64,000 nt of DNA. Origin: Natronolimnobius baerhuensis (lineage in GTDB: Archaea > Halobacteriota > Halobacteria > Halobacteriales > Natrialbaceae). This document shows, in pieces, positions 10,268-18,951 of this stretch. The stretch is taken from positions 1-64,000 of the forward strand of contig NZ_MWPH01000005.1 of the NCBI RefSeq assembly GCF_002177135.1, read 5' to 3'. Numbering within the stretch: the first letter of the stretch is position 1; each line of letters opens with the position of its first letter. The notes under the pieces are model-generated. The model did no database searches and was not told the origin of the DNA. It saw only the letters and a list, made by a program, of their open reading frames with translations. Made by a program: the position numbers and the translations under genes.

Positions 10268-10353
10268 CTATAGTAGCCACTGAAAGTCAGTGCACACCCA
10301 ATCGCACGAGGGCTATGCGATTGGTGTGTAAACAGTTTCAGTTGTTGCTCTAG
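10268..10353. repeat. hairpin repeat, copy A
   Basis: An 86-base element whose two halves are imperfect inverted repeats of about 40 bases (CTATAGTAGCCACTGAAAG at the left, CTAGAGCAACAACTGAAAC read inward from the right). It begins four bases after the stop of GH2 copy 1. Related elements lie at 15453-15530 and 16817-16997. It may be a miniature inverted-repeat element or a terminator-like RNA hairpin. Confidence 0.65.
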
Positions 10354-10479
10354 AATCAACGCAGCACTCACCCGGCTTGTCTCGCCCATTTTATGTAATC
10401 GCTAGCGTCGTCTGTCGCCGCGTTGAGGTGTGAATTGGTACCGGTATACTTTTATCGGATTAGCCGGAACGATAGTTTG

Positions 10480-12243
10480 ATGCACCTGTTATCGTACCCG
10501 CGGGACAGCGTCTCGCTCGACGGAACGTGGCAAGCGATCCCCGACCAGTACGAGATGTACGACGGCTACTTCGAGGATATGGTCGGTGACGATGACGAGG
10601 ATAATCCGGCTGGCTTTTCGCCAAAATCGATCTACGAAGTTGGTGCCTCCGAGCAGGAAGGCATGCCGGTCGATTTTAACGTCCACGATGGCTACTCCGT
10701 CGATATCCCGGCAAGTTTCGGTGAAGCGGTCACTGAGTTCCGCCACTACGAAGGGTGGGTCTGGTTCGCGCGGACGTTCGACTGGGACGCCGAGACAGCC
10801 GACGACCAAACGCACCTCCAATTCGGTGCGGTCAACTACAAAGCAGAAGTCTGGCTCAACGGTGAACGACTGGGCGAACACGAGGGTGGATTCACGCCGT
10901 TCAGCTTCGACGTTACCGACGAGTTGGTCGACGGCGAGAACCTCGTCGTCGTCAAAGTCGACAACAAGCGCTACGACGACGGGATTCCAAACGCCAGTAC
11001 GGACTGGTTCAACTTCGGCGGCATCAACCGCTCGGTCGAACTCGTCTCAGTGCCGGAAACCTACATCCGTAACTACAAACTCGAGACCGAGCTTTCCGAA
11101 GACAGCGTTCACGTCTCCGTGCAGGCGTGGGTCGAACACGCAGCAGGCGACGCCGAGGTGACAGCGTCGCTGCCCGAACTTGATACCTCGCTCAAGCTTA
11201 CTGCTGACGACGATGGCGTGTTTACCGGCGAGGTAACGCTCGCTCGCACAGACGTAACGTTGTGGAGTCCATCGGATCCGCGGCTGTACACCCTCGAAGT
11301 GACGGCTGACTCGGATACGCTCGAGGAAGCGGTTGGACTTCGCGAGGTCGAGGTCGTCGATGGCGATATTCAACTCAACGGCGAGGATCTCTGGCTCCGC
11401 GGTATTGCACTGCACGAAGAGTCCGCTGGGAAGGGGCGTGCACTCGATATCGAAGACGTCAACGAGCGCTTCGAGTGGCTCTCGGAACTCGGCTGTAACT
11501 ACGCCCGGCTCGCACACTACCCGCACACCGAAGAAATGGCGCGGAAAGCAGACGAAGAGGGAATCCTCCTCTGGGAGGAGGTCCCCGCCTACTGGGACAT
11601 CAACTTCGGCGACGAGGAGATCCAGGAGCTGTACCGCCAGCAGCTCCGTGAGGTGACCCAGCGCGACTGGAACCGGGCGTCGGTCGCCCTCTGGTCGATC
11701 GCCAACGAGACCGACCACAAGGACGACACCCGGAACGAAGTGCTCCCGCAGATGGCCGACTACGTCCGCGAACTGGACGAGACCCGACTCGTCACCGCGG
11801 CGTGTTTCGTCGACGACACTGACGACGGCATCGTGCTCAAGGATCCGCTGAAGGAGAACCTTGACGTGGTCGGGATCAACCAGTACTACGGTTGGTACTA
11901 CGGCGATGCAGACGACATGCAGCAGTTTCAGGAGGACCCCGACGGAACGCCCGTCGTTGTCTCGGAAACCGGCGGCGGCGCGAAATGGGGACACCACGGC
12001 GACGAGGACGAGCGCTGGACCGAGGAGTTCCAGGCAGAAATCTATCGCGGCCAGACGGAGGCCATCGATGGGAACGACCAGATCGCCGGGATGGCGCCGT
12101 GGATCCTCTTCGACTTCAGGGCGCCAATGCGACAGAACGAACACCAGCGCGGCTACAATCGCAAGGGTGTCGTCGACCAGCACGGCCGCAAAAAGCAGGC
12201 GTTCCACGTCCTGCGAGAGTTCTATCAGGAAAAGCGGCCCTGA
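10480..12243 (+). CDS. uidA: GH2 family beta-glucuronidase-like enzyme (copy 2)
   Basis: A 587-residue paralogue of the preceding gene with the same three-domain GH2 layout. The acid/base Glu is about residue 410 (WSIANET) and the nucleophile about 496 (SETGGG). I chose ATG 10480 because the N-terminus then aligns with copy 1 (LLSYPRDSVSLDGTW against LLVGPRETVSIDGVW). The two are clearly related but diverged, with this copy more GC-rich, so it is an older or separately acquired duplicate. A TATA-like stretch (TACTTTTATC) lies about 30 bases upstream, suggesting its own promoter. Confidence 0.85.
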   Translation: MHLLSYPRDSVSLDGTWQAIPDQYEMYDGYFEDMVGDDDEDNPAGFSPKSIYEVGASEQEGMPVDFNVHDGYSVDIPASFGEAVTEFRHYEGWVWFARTFDWDAETADDQTHLQFGAVNYKAEVWLNGERLGEHEGGFTPFSFDVTDELVDGENLVVVKVDNKRYDDGIPNASTDWFNFGGINRSVELVSVPETYIRNYKLETELSEDSVHVSVQAWVEHAAGDAEVTASLPELDTSLKLTADDDGVFTGEVTLARTDVTLWSPSDPRLYTLEVTADSDTLEEAVGLREVEVVDGDIQLNGEDLWLRGIALHEESAGKGRALDIEDVNERFEWLSELGCNYARLAHYPHTEEMARKADEEGILLWEEVPAYWDINFGDEEIQELYRQQLREVTQRDWNRASVALWSIANETDHKDDTRNEVLPQMADYVRELDETRLVTAACFVDDTDDGIVLKDPLKENLDVVGINQYYGWYYGDADDMQQFQEDPDGTPVVVSETGGGAKWGHHGDEDERWTEEFQAEIYRGQTEAIDGNDQIAGMAPWILFDFRAPMRQNEHQRGYNRKGVVDQHGRKKQAFHVLREFYQEKRP

Positions 12244-12356
12244 GAGGGAACGTAGACACGACACCGGCCGTCAGATGAACAAAACCGGATGACAGCCCTC
12301 AGTTCATCAGTCAGTTCGTACTCGGACCGCCACGAGGACGTACGATCTGGAGGCTG

Positions 12357-13601
12357 CTAGTCCTGATCGTAGCGGAATTCGGTCCACGGCCCATCCACGA
12401 ACGGATACTCCTCGAGGACGTCCACGTTTAGTTCGATGCCTAATCCGGGCTCGTCGGAGACTGACAGCACGCCGTCGGAAATCTCGGGTCGGCCCTGGAT
12501 CAGGTCGAACGCGAGATCGAACGGGTACATGCCCGGATCGACGTCCGTGTCGAACAACGGATCGTTCTCGAAGACGGGGTACTCCACCAGCTCCGCATCG
12601 GGAGCGGCGGCGACGAGGTGTGCGTTCGCAGCGAGTCCGATCCACGTCCCGAAGTTGTGCGGGACGAACTCGACGGCGTCCCGTCCCGCGCAGCATTCGA
12701 CGGCGTCACGACAGCCGGTAAAGCCCTCGTGGTGGCGAACGTCACCCTGCAGGAACGCGACGGCGCCGGTCTCGCCGAGTTCGACGAGCGTCTCGGGCGA
12801 CGCCTCGCTCTCGCCGCCCGCGAGGGGCGCTCCCGTCTCCGCGAGGTCGGCGTACCCTCGATGGTCGGCAGGTTCGACCGGCTCTTCGATCCAGTACGCG
12901 CCGTGCTCGGCCGCGTGAACGACGAGATCGCGGACCGTCTCGCGGTCGTACCCCTCGCGGAGCTTCCACCAGGTGTGGACGTCGAGCATGAGCTCGATGT
13001 CGTCGACGGCGTCGGCGAGCCGTTCGACGATCCGGCGGTCGCCATCGGGCCCGATCCCGGGTCGGTACTTGTATCCGAAGAAGCCCAATTCCTCGAGAAC
13101 GCGGGCCTGTTCGACGTAGCCCTCGGGCGCCATGTACATGCCGGCGCTGGCGTAGAGATCCAGTTCGGTGGTCGGGGTCGATTCGTACTCGTCGGCGAGC
13201 AGTTCATAGACCGGTGCGCCGTGGTACTTACCCGCGATATCGTACAGGGCGACGTCGATCGCGGAGATCGCCTCCGTTAGATCACCCTCGGGAACGTCGC
13301 TCTCGCGGAGCAATGCGTGGGCGTCTTCGATTTCCTCGATGGTCTCGCCCTCGAGGGCGTCGGCGACGGCGGTATCGACGACGTCGGCGAACGTTCCCTG
13401 TGACTCGCCGTCGAAGTACTCGCTCATCGCGGAACTGCTCGCGCCGGCAGTTGCGACCCCTCGTTGTCCGTCGGCTGTTTCGACGACGACCACCACCACG
13501 TCGCGCTTGCGTAGTCGTCGGACGCCACCGTGAAATGGTCGCTCCTGTACCGGTTCGATTGGCGACGAAAGGGCGTATCCGTTTACATTGGCAATATCCA
13601 T
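12357..13601 (-). CDS. enolase-superfamily sugar-acid dehydratase or racemase
   Basis: The 414-residue protein has a mandelate-racemase/muconate-lactonizing layout: capping domain, then TIM barrel. Readable active-site residues are KxR in GYKYRPG, the metal ligands Asp in MLDVHTW, Glu in WIEEP and Glu in AGGESE, and the Asp-His pair in QGDV and PHNFGTW. That set fits the mandelate-racemase subgroup. Its position between GH2 and uxuA suggests a sugar-acid substrate, but uxuA already supplies mannonate dehydratase, so the role is unresolved. GC content is visibly higher than in the genes to the left. A TATA-like ATTTATAATT lies about 30 bases upstream of the start. Confidence 0.8.
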   Translation of the reverse strand: MDIANVNGYALSSPIEPVQERPFHGGVRRLRKRDVVVVVVETADGQRGVATAGASSSAMSEYFDGESQGTFADVVDTAVADALEGETIEEIEDAHALLRESDVPEGDLTEAISAIDVALYDIAGKYHGAPVYELLADEYESTPTTELDLYASAGMYMAPEGYVEQARVLEELGFFGYKYRPGIGPDGDRRIVERLADAVDDIELMLDVHTWWKLREGYDRETVRDLVVHAAEHGAYWIEEPVEPADHRGYADLAETGAPLAGGESEASPETLVELGETGAVAFLQGDVRHHEGFTGCRDAVECCAGRDAVEFVPHNFGTWIGLAANAHLVAAAPDAELVEYPVFENDPLFDTDVDPGMYPFDLAFDLIQGRPEISDGVLSVSDEPGLGIELNVDVLEEYPFVDGPWTEFRYDQD

Positions 13602-14435
13602 GGTAATACTTCATCGGACCAGAATTATAAATCATACGTGATCAGCCACTGTGGAGACAGGTACGTGCGTATCAAAGGGTCGTTCAGAAGGTGTAACGGA
13701 GTCAGTAGAGTGGATCGTCACAGTGTGAAGAGTGACCAATCGTTCTCTCGTGTCGAATCCTCCGGGTTAGGGGCGATACTCGCTACGAATCGGCGCTAAC
13801 CTCGAGTAGTGCGGATTTTGATTTCCGAAATTATCTACGAAACAGTATACGGAACGTCGTCATCAGTGAGTCTGAATTCGACTCTCGAGGTGTCGATGCT
13901 CGAGTCGCAGTCAGCGCCGTGACGAGCCGTTGCGTTGAGAGATGGGGCCGGACGAGTGAATCGTTCGACTGGAGCGAATTCGGGGTTTCAGATCGTCTTC
14001 TATCGATATTTCGTAGCAAAACGGGATATCCGACTCACGCCGAATCAATTACACTCGTACTGGTGTAAATGGACAGCCGAGTACTGACAATGGAATGAAT
14101 CACGGACGAGAGTCCGGTATCCCCGTATCCCCAAGATGGGGCCCATGCGGAGCGGAGTCGGAACAGTGTACGCTGAAGCCAATTCGCCGCGAGTATCGGC
14201 TCGGTCGCGCGTTCGAGCGTGGCGAACAGTCTTGCCGATGAGTATCTATTTTCGCGATCTGGGGCGTCGACCAGAAACGCGGAGCTGATCCGCGTTTTAG
14301 CAGCATCCCACCCCAGGCGTTCTGATATGTACCGCATCGTATCAGTAGTGGTCCGGCACAAACGGCATCTCAACCGCTCAGATCGGCTATTCTACCGAAT
14401 CGAACGGGATTGTGACTGTAGAACAGAATGCATAT
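13602..14435. other. intergenic region between the enolase-family gene and uxuA
   Basis: About 830 bases separate two divergent genes. Apart from the TATA-like element of the minus-strand gene near 13620-13632 I see no gene; translations in all frames are Arg/Ser-rich and unconvincing. A small hairpin (CCCC-AAGAT-GGGG) occurs near 14130. The length suggests decayed DNA or an unrecognised regulatory region. Confidence 0.5.
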
Positions 14436-15416
14436 ATGTGGACCGGACTAGCGAGAACTATGGTACGGCCAGCACTAGTACTCCCTCCGGAGCCAGACGA
14501 ACGATGGGACCTCGCAAAACAGATGGGCGTCACGGACGCCGTGATTCACCCGCTGGAAATTGGGACTGACAAAACGACGTGGACGTACGACGAACTCCGA
14601 CAGCTACAGAACTGGCTCGAGAGTGCCGGACTCGAGTTCTCCGTGCTCGAGGGCAGCGTTCCGTTGACCGATCAGATTCGGCTCGGCCTCGACGGGCGCG
14701 ACGAGGATATCGAGGACTTCAAACAGTTTCTTCGAAACTGCGGTGAACTCGGCATCTCCACCGTCTGCTACGATTGGATGGCGGGCGTTCGCTGGGCGCG
14801 CACCGAAGCGCACGTCGAAACGCGCGGAAACGCCCTCACCACCGGCTACGATAACGCGAAGATGCAGGGCGGACCGACGGTTCCAGCGTCCGAGAAAAGC
14901 CACGACGAAATCTTCGAAGCGCTCGCATACTTCCTTGAGGAAGTCGTTCCAGTCGCCGAGGACGCGGGCGTCCGTCTCGGACTGCATCCCGACGACCCAC
15001 CTCGTGACTCGGTTCGGAACGTTCCTCGAGTAGCGAACAGCGTCGAGAACTACGAAAGGATACTGAACGTCGTCGAGAGCGAATACAACGGCGTCACGTT
15101 CTGCCAGGGGAACTTTGCAGCGATGGGGGTCGATATCCCGGCGACGATCCGCCGGTTCGGTGACCGGATCAACTTCGTCCACTTCCGAGACGTCAACGGG
15201 GATGCCGACCGGTTCGTCGAAACGTGGCACGATGCCGGGCCGACGGATATGCACGCGGCGATGGCGGCCTACGACGAGGCGGTCGATGAAGACGTCCCGA
15301 TGCGGCCGGATCACGTCCCGACGATGGCCGGAGAGGACAATTCGAACCCTGGCTACCATACGAAGGGGCGCCTCTTCGCGATCGGATACATGCGCGGGCT
15401 CTCGGATTCGCTATGA
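14436..15416 (+). CDS. uxuA: D-mannonate dehydratase
   Basis: It dehydrates D-mannonate to 2-keto-3-deoxygluconate, the last committed step before the Entner-Doudoroff-type route. The roughly 330-residue xylose-isomerase-like TIM barrel has UxuA landmarks: CYDWMAGVRWART, LHPDDPP, FCQGNFAAMG (metal Cys), HFRDVNG, and the C-terminal RPDHVPTMAGE. The start is uncertain: GTG 14412, ATG 14436 and ATG 14460 are all in frame, and similarity to the family begins at about VRPALVLPPEP. The gene completes the glucuronate-fructuronate-mannonate-KDG path encoded here. Confidence 0.9.
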   Translation: MWTGLARTMVRPALVLPPEPDERWDLAKQMGVTDAVIHPLEIGTDKTTWTYDELRQLQNWLESAGLEFSVLEGSVPLTDQIRLGLDGRDEDIEDFKQFLRNCGELGISTVCYDWMAGVRWARTEAHVETRGNALTTGYDNAKMQGGPTVPASEKSHDEIFEALAYFLEEVVPVAEDAGVRLGLHPDDPPRDSVRNVPRVANSVENYERILNVVESEYNGVTFCQGNFAAMGVDIPATIRRFGDRINFVHFRDVNGDADRFVETWHDAGPTDMHAAMAAYDEAVDEDVPMRPDHVPTMAGEDNSNPGYHTKGRLFAIGYMRGLSDSL

Positions 15417-15452
15417 CAGGTTTCGTCAGCCGACTGCTAGCACACGGATATC

Positions 15453-15530
15453 CTAGCGACTGATCAATGCACACCTAATTGCACGACGGCGTTGCAGCCG
15501 GTGTGGAAATCAGTTCAGTCGCAACTACAG
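15453..15530. repeat. hairpin repeat, copy C (degenerate)
   Basis: A 78-base sequence after uxuA that resembles copy A with small gaps (ATGCACACCTAATTGCACGA against GTGCACACCCAATCGCACGA) and ends in GTCGCAACTACAG. It is still an imperfect inverted repeat. Like copy A it lies just after a catabolic gene. Confidence 0.55.
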
Positions 15531-15591
15531 CTCTTCTACCACAAATTTTCCAGCACGAACTCATTACGAGTTGACGCGTCCCGATTATCGA

Positions 15592-15870
15592 TTATCGGTC
15601 GGTAACGGTTATCCCGCCGGTGCTCTCGACGGTTACCGTGTATCCATCGTGGACGAATTCGACCGTTCCGATCGGTTCCTCGCTGGCTGCAGTCTGGAAT
15701 AGCGCATCCAGGGCGTCCGGATCGATCGTTTCGTACAGGGGTGCGATCTCCGCAGTACCGTCCGCAGACATCGCCACCGGGCTCTGGTCTGCGTGAGCGG
15801 CTATCGCTTGGACCACTCTCACAGACAACCGCGTATTTTCCGCGTTGGTCAGTAGTGCCGTTGACATCAC
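15592..15870 (-). CDS. HalOD1 output-domain protein
   Basis: A 92-residue protein whose whole length matches the haloarchaeal HalOD1 domain: a helical start (LSVRVVQAIAAHADQSP), the APLYETIDPDALDALF segment and a C-terminal beta-hairpin (VEFVHDGYTVTVESTGGITV). The domain is a proposed output module in halophile signalling, and stand-alone copies are common. It has no partner here. Confidence 0.75.
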   Translation of the reverse strand: MMSTALLTNAENTRLSVRVVQAIAAHADQSPVAMSADGTAEIAPLYETIDPDALDALFQTAASEEPIGTVEFVHDGYTVTVESTGGITVTDR

Positions 15871-16002
15871 ATACTACTTCGATGACGAGGTATGAAGGTC
15901 CTCACGTTCACCCTCTTCATGGTATATATGCGGCCGGAATAGCGGGTACAGCAGGACGAAAACGGATCCGATGTGCTGCGTATATTCACAGGAGGCTACG
16001 GA

Positions 16003-16659
16003 TCATCGCTCGACGAGTCCTAATCCCTGTACTGTCGGGAGAGTCCAACCGTAGGTGACCGCAGCTAACCGCGTGAGCACAGTAACAACCGCGCATAGTC
16101 CGGCAGCGGTGCCCCCGGAGACGCCGACAACCGTCGCGAGAAAGTAGGCGCACCCGCCTAACACTGCACAACTCGCGTAGAAATCGTCGAAGAGAATGAA
16201 CGGGGAGCGATCGAGCAGGATATCGGCGACTGCACCACCACCGACTGCGTTTATCGTTGCAATAGTAACGACTCCAAACGCCGATACACCCGCTTCGGTA
16301 GCGACGATCGCCCCGGTCGTCGTAAACGCGGCGAGTCCGATCGCATCCGCGAGAAGCGTGATTGGATGCGTATCCGGTGACGTGAGAACGATGCTCAGTG
16401 TAATCGCAAGGCCAACGCCGAGCAGTCCCAGACTGATTTCGATCGGGGACTGAAGCGCTAACGGAACCCGCGTCACGAGAATATCGCGCGTCGCGCCACC
16501 GGCAAATGCCATCGCCAACCCGACGATGGTGATCCCAAGCAAGTCGAATTCCTCGCGGATCGCCTTGGATGAACCGACGAGAGCGAACGCGAGTAAGCCG
16601 ATCGTATTCATTACCGCAAATGGATCGCCAAACAATACTTTGAGGAGACTCTGACCCAT
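16003..16659 (-). CDS. TRIC family cation channel / UPF0126 membrane protein
   Basis: The 218-residue protein has about seven membrane segments and the duplicated glycine-rich pattern of the prokaryotic trimeric intracellular cation channel family (AFAGGATRDIL in the first half, AVGGGAVADILL in the second). It is probably a K+-permeable channel. There is no operon partner; hairpin repeat copy B lies about 160 bases upstream. Confidence 0.85.
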   Translation of the reverse strand: MGQSLLKVLFGDPFAVMNTIGLLAFALVGSSKAIREEFDLLGITIVGLAMAFAGGATRDILVTRVPLALQSPIEISLGLLGVGLAITLSIVLTSPDTHPITLLADAIGLAAFTTTGAIVATEAGVSAFGVVTIATINAVGGGAVADILLDRSPFILFDDFYASCAVLGGCAYFLATVVGVSGGTAAGLCAVVTVLTRLAAVTYGWTLPTVQGLGLVER

Positions 16660-16816
16660 TACCGACGCCTACGAGGACGAGCCTCTTAAGCCTCTTGAGT
16701 GCGCCGAGTATTCGTCTTTAGCGAGGATTCGCACCTCGGTTGTGTAGCGGTAGCGAGCGTCTCTTGTAACAGTGGACATTACTGGTGACTCTTCCGTGCG
16801 TCTTCGGCCAGTCGTT

Positions 16817-16997
16817 CTATAGTAACAACTGAAACTGTTTACACACCACTGGCACTTCCGCAGTTCTCGCTCATTTCACTCGTTCACGGGTCGTTCCTCC
16901 CCGTTCGCGTTTTCGCGGTTCTCGTTCACTTCGTTCACTCCGAACCGCGCTGCCTTCGTGCGATTGGGTGTGCACTGACTTTCAGTGGCGACGATAG
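16817..16997. repeat. hairpin repeat, copy B (long form)
   Basis: A 181-base element whose ends match the two halves of copy A: CTATAGTAACAACTGAAACT at the left and, at the right, GTGCGATTGGGTGTGCAC followed by TGACTTTCAGTGG. The interior is longer and carries repeated TTCAC/TCGTTC words with hairpin potential. Orientation is reversed relative to copy A. The TIR-like ends and variable interior favour a miniature transposable element. Confidence 0.6.
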
Positions 16998-17196
16998 CAT
17001 CAGTGTCGATGAATAGCCGAGGTATTCACAACGTTCGTAGAGGATGAGTTGGCGCACGACCGGAAGATCGCCGCCCAGCGTTCTGGCGAAATCGGAGACT
17101 GTCTAATCCACACATAACCGTAGAAGTACAGCGAAGAGCGAGGCCCTACTCTATATCGAGGTTGTACAAGCGCTTGCGGGCATCCGAGAACGAGAA

Positions 17197-17412
17197 TCAG
17201 GAGTCAACGACGTCCTTCTCGTCAAGTCTATTCAGGGCATAGCGAACTGTCCGGGCCGGTAGAAGTGTTTCGTCGGCGATCTGTTTCTGGGCCATCGTGC
17301 CACTGTACTCGAGGACCTTTGCGACGAGTTTAGCGCTCGGTGGCAAATCGTGGATGTCGTCCCACGATCCATTTTGCGTCGGCTTTCGATGCTGAGACTC
17401 TGCTGAACTCAT
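17197..17412 (-). CDS. small winged-helix (MarR-like) regulator
   Basis: A 71-residue protein consisting of a helix-turn-helix: DLPPSAKLVAKVLEYSGTMA, QKQIADETLLPARTVRYALN, RLDEKDVVDS. This is the MarR-type winged helix common in haloarchaea. It lacks the usual extended dimerisation helices, so it may be a minimal repressor or truncated. The start at 17412 gives MSSAESQ; three codons further upstream are also open. A TATA-rich stretch (ATTATATACA) overlaps the start, and the IS6 element lies immediately upstream. Confidence 0.65.
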   Translation of the reverse strand: MSSAESQHRKPTQNGSWDDIHDLPPSAKLVAKVLEYSGTMAQKQIADETLLPARTVRYALNRLDEKDVVDS

Positions 17413-17459
17413 TATATACACACCATTCCAAATATAGTGTCATAATATTTTCTATTCTT

Positions 17460-18199
17460 CACTGTCTAGTTTAGCACCTCCTCAGTCGGCGTTCGTCCAT
17501 CGAGCGATTGATGCGGTCTCTGTCGGTTGTAGTAATGCACAAATTGTTCAATCTATTTGCGAGCGCTCCGCCGACTGCCCACCATGAGTTATGGAAACGG
17601 TCGACGCGCATTTTGAATGTGTGAAACCACTTTTCGATGAGGTTTCGGTCGGTATAGTCAACCCGACCGTTCAGACCTAACCGCGCAATGGCAGTCCGAT
17701 TGCCAAATTGATAAACGAGAAACACCGCCTCGGAGAGATCGTGTTTCTCGCGGAGTCCATGCAGGAACGCAGCCGCCGGATCGGTGCCGTGGCGTCCGAA
17801 CAATTGAGCGTCGAGAATCAACTTTGTATCGAGGTCTATTGCAGCGTATAACCAAGACCATTCGCCGTTTATTTTGACAGCGGTCTCGTCAACCGCGACC
17901 CGCGAGGGCTTCGCCCTCCGCGGGCCAGGAACGATATCAGCCAGCCGATGTACCCAATTCCAAACTGCGCCATGAGAGCGTTCAACGCCTAATTCAGCGA
18001 GAATAGTTGTTGTCTCACAAAGTGAACAACCGGTGGCATGGAGGCGGACGGCAAACGCCCTGACGGGCGTTGCCGTCCGCTCGTTCTCCCAAGTTTCTTT
18101 GAAATCCGCGTCGTAAGACTCGCTGAGCAGGTCTGCAAGCATTGTTCCAAACTAACTCAACGACCTGCTCACTTCTCAAACTGGCTCAACTAGACAGTG
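17460..18199. mobile_element. IS6-family insertion sequence, decayed
   Basis: The element is bounded by a perfect 12-base terminal inverted repeat: CACTGTCTAGTT at 17460-17471 and its complement at 18188-18199. It contains one transposase on the minus strand that is frameshifted near its end. The flanks (CTATTCTT and CCTCCAAA) show no target duplication, so one side has been rearranged since insertion. The neighbouring gene at 18197 appears truncated at this junction. Confidence 0.8.
17471..18142 (-). pseudogene. IS6-family DDE transposase, frameshifted
   Basis: Most of a haloarchaeal IS6-type transposase is present: an N-terminal HTH (CSLCETTTILAELGVERSH), the DDE core with VDETAVKING and LDTKLILDAQLFGR, and RNLIEKWFHTFKMRVDRFHNSW. 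After that point the expected C-terminus (EQFVHYYNRQRPHQSLDG) is in another frame, consistent with one missing G near 17585; that frame also carries a TAG where a Trp is expected. The element is therefore probably inactive unless supplied in trans. Confidence 0.8.
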
Positions 18200-18565
18200 C
18201 CTCCAAATCAATATTCTGCGAAGTTCCCGATCTACGACCGACGAGTCTGGAACGCCTATGTTTATCTCTGGAGGATCCGCGGAGACGGAGAGCAGTTGTA
18301 TAGACAAGCGAGTCAGAGTCCATCCCAATACAGTGAATTCTGTCGAAAGTTCAACCAGACCTGTCCAGACGGAGAGGCACGTGATTACGAACGGGCACTA
18401 TTCATGTTCGGAGGTTTCATCATGAATCTACAACCGGGAGACTCTCCGACACCAATAGAAAAGATAGACGAGAAACTCAGAGAACAAGAGAAGTCACTCA
18501 CCAACATGCATGATACATCGGGATACGCGTTGATCAATATCACTGAGATACAGGACTCTAACTAA
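18197..18565 (+). pseudogene. 3' fragment of an unknown gene cut at the IS6 end
   Basis: The 122-residue frame starts at a GTG inside the IS6 terminal repeat, so its own start is lost. The phrase YSAKFPIYDRRVWNAYVYLW resembles the conserved 'SKF...P..DRRV' segment of helix-hairpin-helix DNA-glycosylase-like and related uncharacterised proteins, but I cannot assign it. The rest is acidic and helical. It is best read as the C-terminal remnant of a disrupted gene. Confidence 0.55.
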
Positions 18566-18951
18566 TAAAGAGAGACAGATATTTCTGAGTTCACTATCTG
18601 GGTCCTATACCGTACTTCTCACGGATTATATCGAATTGCAGGGCAAAACCGAGACAGCAGAATGTCAGCGGGGTGGTAGTGCCTCTGACGATTATGGTTT
18701 GTAGTAGGACCGAGAAAAGCATACCGAGTGTGGTCTTCCTTAAGTCCTTCTGGATACAAAGCAGAGCTATGACAGAAGCCGTTCTTCGATATATTTCATC
18801 TAAGAACTCCTCATAGACTTAGGGACGCTTCAAATTTTCAGCCGCAGTATCTACTATTGTCAACAACCCCCACCTCAAGGGTCGGGGTTCTCGTCCTGTA
18901 CCGCCTATAGAAACCGAACGGTCATATAGTGGCGACCGAACCTCACAAGCA
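18566..18951. other. intergenic region with an IS200/IS605-like end hairpin
   Basis: No gene is visible. At 18865-18889 a hairpin pairs AACCCC with GGGGTT around an ACCTCAAGGGT centre. Read on the minus strand it gives GACCCTTGAGGTGGGG, which resembles the 3' end of haloarchaeal IS200/IS605 (TnpB-carrying) elements. It could be such a remnant or simply a terminator. Confidence 0.4.

Noticed and set aside
11047-12264. 405-codon minus-strand frame opposite GH2 copy 2
   Set aside because: Antisense shadow of the GH2 coding strand.
12618-13280. Long plus-strand frame opposite the enolase-family gene
   Set aside because: Mirror of the real minus-strand gene in GC-rich DNA; no family features.
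13740-13775. GTGTCGAATCC resembling a tRNA T-arm
   Set aside because: No acceptor stem, anticodon arm or D-arm could be paired around it.
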